Of a DNA stretch of 33,611 bases, positions 30,300-33,611 are shown piece after piece (the first letter of the stretch is position 1; each line of letters begins with the position of its first letter). Position numbers and translations under genes: made by a program. The notes under the pieces were generated by a model. That model was not told the DNA's origin, made no database searches, and worked only from the letters and a program-made list of their open reading frames with translations. The DNA comes from CAINFV01 sp964409235 (GTDB taxonomy: Bacteria > Chlamydiota > Chlamydiia > Chlamydiales > FEN-1388): contig CAYPCN010000016.1 of assembly GCA_964409235.1 (NCBI GenBank), positions 1 to 33,611 on the forward strand, written 5' to 3'.

Positions 30300-32066
30300 A
30301 TGAGTCTATACAGGAAAACTGCCCTATGGGTAGCGACGTTCCTTGCACTCGTTATCAACGCCGTTCCTCTCCTTGCAAAACATGCAGCCGATACAAAAGA
30401 CATCGAGTTCCTCGTTGTCATTCCATCCTTTAACAACAACAAAGTTGAAGCAGAGGGGAAGAATTGGATAGAGAAGAACCTTGAATCTGTGTTCATCCAG
30501 ACCAATCCAAACTGGACGTTGTGCTATGTCAACAACTGTTCGACCGATGGGACCGGTGAGGTGGCTGAACAGTACGCTCAAAAACGGGGGATGCTTCAGA
30601 AATGTCGCTTCATCAACAATCCTCAGAACAAGGGCGCCCTCGCGAACTTATACACGGTGATCTCCGAATGCCCTGAGCACACTGTCGTGGTCTTGCTCGA
30701 TGGTGACGATGAGCTATTTGACGACAAGGTATTAGATGTTGTGGCCAATGAGTATCGGCACCACAAGGCCTGGATGACGTACGGTTCATTCATCGTCTCT
30801 CCTTCTGGCGCACGAGGTCTCTGCAGGCATATCCCTGCAAAGGTCATGAAAAAACGCCTCTTCCGACAGTATCGCTTTGTGACATCTCACCTACGAACTT
30901 TTTATGCGAAGCTCTTCCAACGCATTAAAAAAGAAGATCTTATGCACGATGGGAAATTTTTTGGCGGTGGATGGGATTTGGCCATTCTGTTCCCCATGCT
31001 TGAAATGGCTTCAAAAGGGCATGTCCGATATATCAGGAAAACGCTGTACAAATGGAATAGTTCGAATCCATTGAGCGATTGTAGGCAACATTCCGACGAG
31101 CAAGGGGAGACCAACAAGTTGGTGCGGGCGCAGCCACCGTACCCGGCTTTGAAGAAGCTTTTTTCCAAAGAGAGGCTCTTTGCGAAGGCTAAGAGCCATG
31201 GCAAGACGTCGAAACCTCTCTTTGTCAAGTTAATGGGAGATTGCAAACAGGGGCGCCATCGGCCACGCCATCTTCGGGCAAAGGATCGTTCCTTTTTAAA
31301 GTTATTTAGCCGTGCCTACGACAAGAATATGTCTTTTTTGAAGAAAGAGCCTCTCAACCACATCCCCCATCAGATGCATTTAATCTGGATTGGCCCTCGA
31401 CCCTTTCCCGCGGAATCGGTAGACAACGTTCGTTCTTTTCGAACCCATCATCCGGATTGGGTGATGAATTTTTGGACGGACAACCCTGACCGCGAACCTC
31501 CAATTCCCGGGATGGTCAAACGCCTTGTCACGAATGAGTATTTCCTTCCTGTCTTAGACTTGTACACACGATCTACAAATTACGGAGAAAAATCGGATCT
31601 TTTACGCTTTGTCATCATGTTCAATGAGGGGGGCCTGTATTTTGACCACGACGCCACCTGTCTTCGTTCTCTAGAACGGTTTGCTGATTCCTTTGACTAC
31701 GTGTCTGCTTGTGAACGGCTACAATACCACGAAGGGATCGACGAGTACTTCGCGCCAGCGATAGGTCTTTTTCTCTGCAAACCCCATCACCCTATTTTGA
31801 AGAAAAGCTGGAGCCTCGCTCGGGAACGGTGGGACTCTGCTCCACACTATAGCGGTAAGCAAGCGTGGAAACGCGTGATCTATCGTACCTTTGATAGCTT
31901 TGCCAAGGCGTCCATACTTCTCCACAACACCGATGGGAATCGCGACCTTATCCTGCCTTCCTCCTATTTCTACGCAAATCTCGTCTTTAAGAAGCCCTTT
32001 GTCAAAAAGCTCCAAAAGGCCGGGTATGTGTATTCTGTCCACGATTGCAAAGGGGCATGGAGGTAA
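30300..32066 (+). CDS. Exported bifunctional glycosyltransferase: GT2 domain fused to GT32 (DXD) domain
   Basis: 588 residues; AGGAG precedes the ATG by nine bases. A Sec-type signal peptide or anchor (1 to ~27) precedes a GT2-type GT-A domain (about 34-250) with VVIPSFNN, NNCSTDGT and the metal-binding DGDD (134-137). After a basic linker, a second domain (about 355-588) has the features of the DXD sugar-transferase family (Gly_transf_sug, GT32): HLIWIGPRPFP, a SDLLRFVIMFNEGG helix and YFDHD (DXD at 449-451). Two transferase domains on one chain would add two sugars in turn. GT2 enzymes are usually cytoplasmic, so the N-terminal export signal is odd; it may simply anchor the enzyme. The GT32 half is a paralogue of the convergent gene at 32520. 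Acceptor unknown. Confidence 0.88.
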   Translation: MSLYRKTALWVATFLALVINAVPLLAKHAADTKDIEFLVVIPSFNNNKVEAEGKNWIEKNLESVFIQTNPNWTLCYVNNCSTDGTGEVAEQYAQKRGMLQKCRFINNPQNKGALANLYTVISECPEHTVVVLLDGDDELFDDKVLDVVANEYRHHKAWMTYGSFIVSPSGARGLCRHIPAKVMKKRLFRQYRFVTSHLRTFYAKLFQRIKKEDLMHDGKFFGGGWDLAILFPMLEMASKGHVRYIRKTLYKWNSSNPLSDCRQHSDEQGETNKLVRAQPPYPALKKLFSKERLFAKAKSHGKTSKPLFVKLMGDCKQGRHRPRHLRAKDRSFLKLFSRAYDKNMSFLKKEPLNHIPHQMHLIWIGPRPFPAESVDNVRSFRTHHPDWVMNFWTDNPDREPPIPGMVKRLVTNEYFLPVLDLYTRSTNYGEKSDLLRFVIMFNEGGLYFDHDATCLRSLERFADSFDYVSACERLQYHEGIDEYFAPAIGLFLCKPHHPILKKSWSLARERWDSAPHYSGKQAWKRVIYRTFDSFAKASILLHNTDGNRDLILPSSYFYANLVFKKPFVKKLQKAGYVYSVHDCKGAWR

Positions 32067-32126
32067 GAAACGTACCCGGCTAGGGCTAACGGCATCCTCT
32101 CCTATGCTTTCCTTCGTGCCAAGAGT

Positions 32127-32262
32127 GAGCCATTTGCGATTGGGATTTTAGAGGATAAGAGGGAGATTTCTGCCGAAGCCCGTATGTCCTGACATATATG
32201 GGTGAGGGGGGTTGGTAGATTCGGCCAAAAAAATCCTACTCGGCCCCTTCTCCTACTCAAAA
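32127..32262 (-). mobile_element. Palindromic MITE-like element, copy 8 (B-end left, right end degraded)
   Basis: Left B-end: GAGCCATTTGCGATTGGGAT, then TTAGAGGATAAGAGGGAGAT; inner palindrome CGTATGTCCTGACATATATG; right A-end recognisable as GGTAGATTCGGCCAAAAAAA and TCCTACTCGG, after which the terminal repeat is lost. Same orientation as copy 4. It lies in the gap between the convergent glycosyltransferase genes. Confidence 0.78.
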
Positions 32263-32489
32263 GCAAAGAGAAGGTGCACTAGGAACCACTTGCAGTGCTC
32301 GTAATGCGATAGGCAGGGAAAAAGATGTCAACGAAAAGGGGAATATCCATAGAAGTGGTGCGAAGGCTGAAGTGGCAATCCCCTCCTTGAAACGTCATAC
32401 TGTTGCAATTGGTAAAAGCGCCATCCTGCCACCATGCGGTTCAGAAAAAATACGGGCGTCGTAGTCATGCGCTTTTGGGGAAAATTTTT
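32263..32489. other. Intergenic, no feature recognised
   Basis: About 230 bp between palindromic element copy 8 and the terminator-like hairpin. No supported coding sequence, RNA gene or repeat seen. Confidence 0.4.
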
Positions 32490-32514
32490 AGGAAGTGAGA
32501 ACCACTCACTTCCT
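32490..32514 (-). terminator. Terminator-like hairpin after the GT32 gene
   Basis: Perfect 10-bp stem AGGAAGTGAG/CTCACTTCCT with a 5-base loop, beginning five bases past the stop of the gene at 32520. On the minus strand it is followed by AAAAATTTT, so a U-run is present only after an A-run. It may act for both convergent genes. Confidence 0.6.
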
Positions 32515-32519
32515 ATCGT

Positions 32520-33578
32520 CTATTCTCCGATCGATCTCTCGCCATTCCACTCTTTCCACGTCCCTCCGAACTTGTGGACAGCAAAGACATATCCTGCCTT
32601 TCGTAATGTTTTCATCGTTGCTTTGTCAAAAGCTGGGTAAGGGTAGAAATAGCTGTGTGGAAGAATGATATCTCGATATCCGGGAAGGTTTCGAAATTGC
32701 TTTGCAGAAATGACCAAACTATCGAATGTACGCGCGATCACACGTTGCTGAACAACGTCTTTTCCAGGGAATCTGCGTTCTATTTCATCCCAACACTGAA
32801 CAATTCGATTGATTGTTTCACGAAGAATAGGATGTTGTGGACGAGCAATGATGATGGCATTGGCCGTGCTAATACAGCTATCCATCCCGGGATGATAGTT
32901 ATACCATTCGAGACCAACGACAAAGTCATAGCTTTTGGCCAGAGGAGAAAGCGAGCGGAAAGCTTCTACATCGTGGTCTGAATATATCCCCCCCTCTTTG
33001 TATAGAATCATGTACCGAATGAGATCTGCCTTTTCGCCCCAATTATCCGTTAATCCGAGCAGCGTGGTAAAGGGTCCAAAGTCATACTCTTGTATGAGCT
33101 TTCTTTGCATACCTGGGATAGGAAGAGGTCTGTCTGCAGAATCAGTCCAGAAATAGAAGTGCCAGTGGGGATGAAACTGCTTCCACGATTTGAGATTATC
33201 GATGGAATCCTTTGGAAAAGGACGCGGACCAATCCAAATAAAATGGATAATTTTTGGAACAGTACGGCGATGCTGGCGAGAAAGATGCTCTATATTTCTA
33301 TTGTACTCTTTTTCTATCTGTTCTAGTTCACCGACATCTTTTGCTGAAAGCGGTTCTCGAGGCTGCATCATGAGTTGATTGAAGGACAGGGAAGCTCGAT
33401 GAGCGGACAATAGCGGTGTTTGAAAAACCATGGCCACCAGAAACAAAACTGCTGTGAAGCCAAGCCGTCCCCCATAGCCTCTAGGGGTTTTGGTCGTGGC
33501 CTCCCCATACATGATTCCAGTCGATTCATTCATCAAATTGACGGCAAGGAACCCCAGTCCTTGAGGACCTGGAGGCAT
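32520..33578 (-). CDS. GT32-family (DXD) glycosyltransferase with N-terminal membrane anchor
   Basis: 352 residues; GGGAG five bases before the ATG at 33578 supports this start. A hydrophobic segment (about 38-58) preceded by basic residues acts as a signal anchor or late signal peptide; if translation began at the ATG at 33512 this would be a conventional signal peptide. The catalytic domain (about 107-340) has IHFIWIGPRPFP, FYFWTDS, an ADLIRYMILYKEGG helix and YSDHD (DXD at 201-203), the signature of the Gly_transf_sug/Och1-like group that also resembles clostridial toxin glycosyltransferases. It shares motifs from end to end with the second half of the gene at 30300, including a C-terminal KAGYV motif. 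The acceptor (surface glycan, LPS or host target) is unknown. Confidence 0.87.
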   Translation of the reverse strand: MPPGPQGLGFLAVNLMNESTGIMYGEATTKTPRGYGGRLGFTAVLFLVAMVFQTPLLSAHRASLSFNQLMMQPREPLSAKDVGELEQIEKEYNRNIEHLSRQHRRTVPKIIHFIWIGPRPFPKDSIDNLKSWKQFHPHWHFYFWTDSADRPLPIPGMQRKLIQEYDFGPFTTLLGLTDNWGEKADLIRYMILYKEGGIYSDHDVEAFRSLSPLAKSYDFVVGLEWYNYHPGMDSCISTANAIIIARPQHPILRETINRIVQCWDEIERRFPGKDVVQQRVIARTFDSLVISAKQFRNLPGYRDIILPHSYFYPYPAFDKATMKTLRKAGYVFAVHKFGGTWKEWNGERSIGE

Positions 33579-33611
33579 TGCCGCTCCCTAGTATTGTGAG
33601 TAAAAACGGTT

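Noticed and set aside
2316..32262. Dispersed palindromes as a CRISPR array or ordinary terminators
   Set aside because: Copies are isolated, not regularly spaced, and have inverted ends with flanking duplications; several lie upstream of genes where a terminator makes no sense.

Overview
The window looks like chromosomal DNA from a member of the Chlamydiota outside the classical Chlamydiaceae. The main evidence is gene order: malQ, scc1, copN, sctV and sctU on the minus strand, diverging from ychF, matches the order I know from Chlamydia (CT087-CT092), and accD-dut-ptsN matches CT293-CT291. Base composition is roughly half G+C by eye. HtpG, collagen-like surface proteins and sugar-transferase genes suggest an environmental or amoeba/animal-associated lineage. 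The species cannot be named from the sequence.

Layout. 93-2234 (minus): kdsA, an LptC-like and an LptA-like gene form an overlapping Kdo/LPS-transport unit. 2421-3152: an orphan protein resembling an inclusion-membrane protein. 3323-10189 (minus): type III secretion block (SctU export switch, SctV export gate, CopN gatekeeper, Scc1 chaperone) ending in the amylomaltase MalQ, with a good sigma70-type promoter before sctU. 10345-11442 (plus): ychF. 11519-13228 (minus): two tandem exported collagen-like proteins. 13485-19423: tRNA-Pro, two very large poorly characterised proteins (one carrying the full DHH phosphoesterase motif set) and tRNA-Arg. 19533-21540 (plus): accD-dut-ptsN. 21545-26083 (minus): clpC and an ABC-F ATPase. 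26325-28148 (plus): htpG. 28170-30030 (minus): two proteins sharing a ~100-residue repeat domain I do not recognise. 30300-33578: two convergent GT32-type glycosyltransferases, one fused to a GT2 domain.

Three things stand out. First, a family of short palindromic mobile elements occupies many intergenic gaps. The ends are GAGCCATTTGCGATGTG and its complement, length is about 82-168 bp, and four copies have 4-6 bp direct flanking repeats. There are seven full or nearly full copies plus fragments, one inside the type III secretion gene run and one exactly at the dut stop codon. This looks like a MITE family. Second, the two collagen-like genes each carry a long poly-C tract just after the signal peptide: 12 C in one (in frame) and 13 C in the other (frameshifted), which is the pattern of phase variation by slipped-strand mispairing. 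Third, the repeat-domain proteins at 28170-30030 share both a new-looking domain and a matched upstream promoter-like block.

Inferred interplay: the secretion apparatus would deliver candidate effectors (the Inc-like protein, the repeat-domain proteins, possibly the large orphans), while the collagen-like proteins, exported glycosyltransferases and Kdo/LPS genes shape the cell surface. ClpC, HtpG, YchF and the ABC-F protein are housekeeping quality-control or translation factors.
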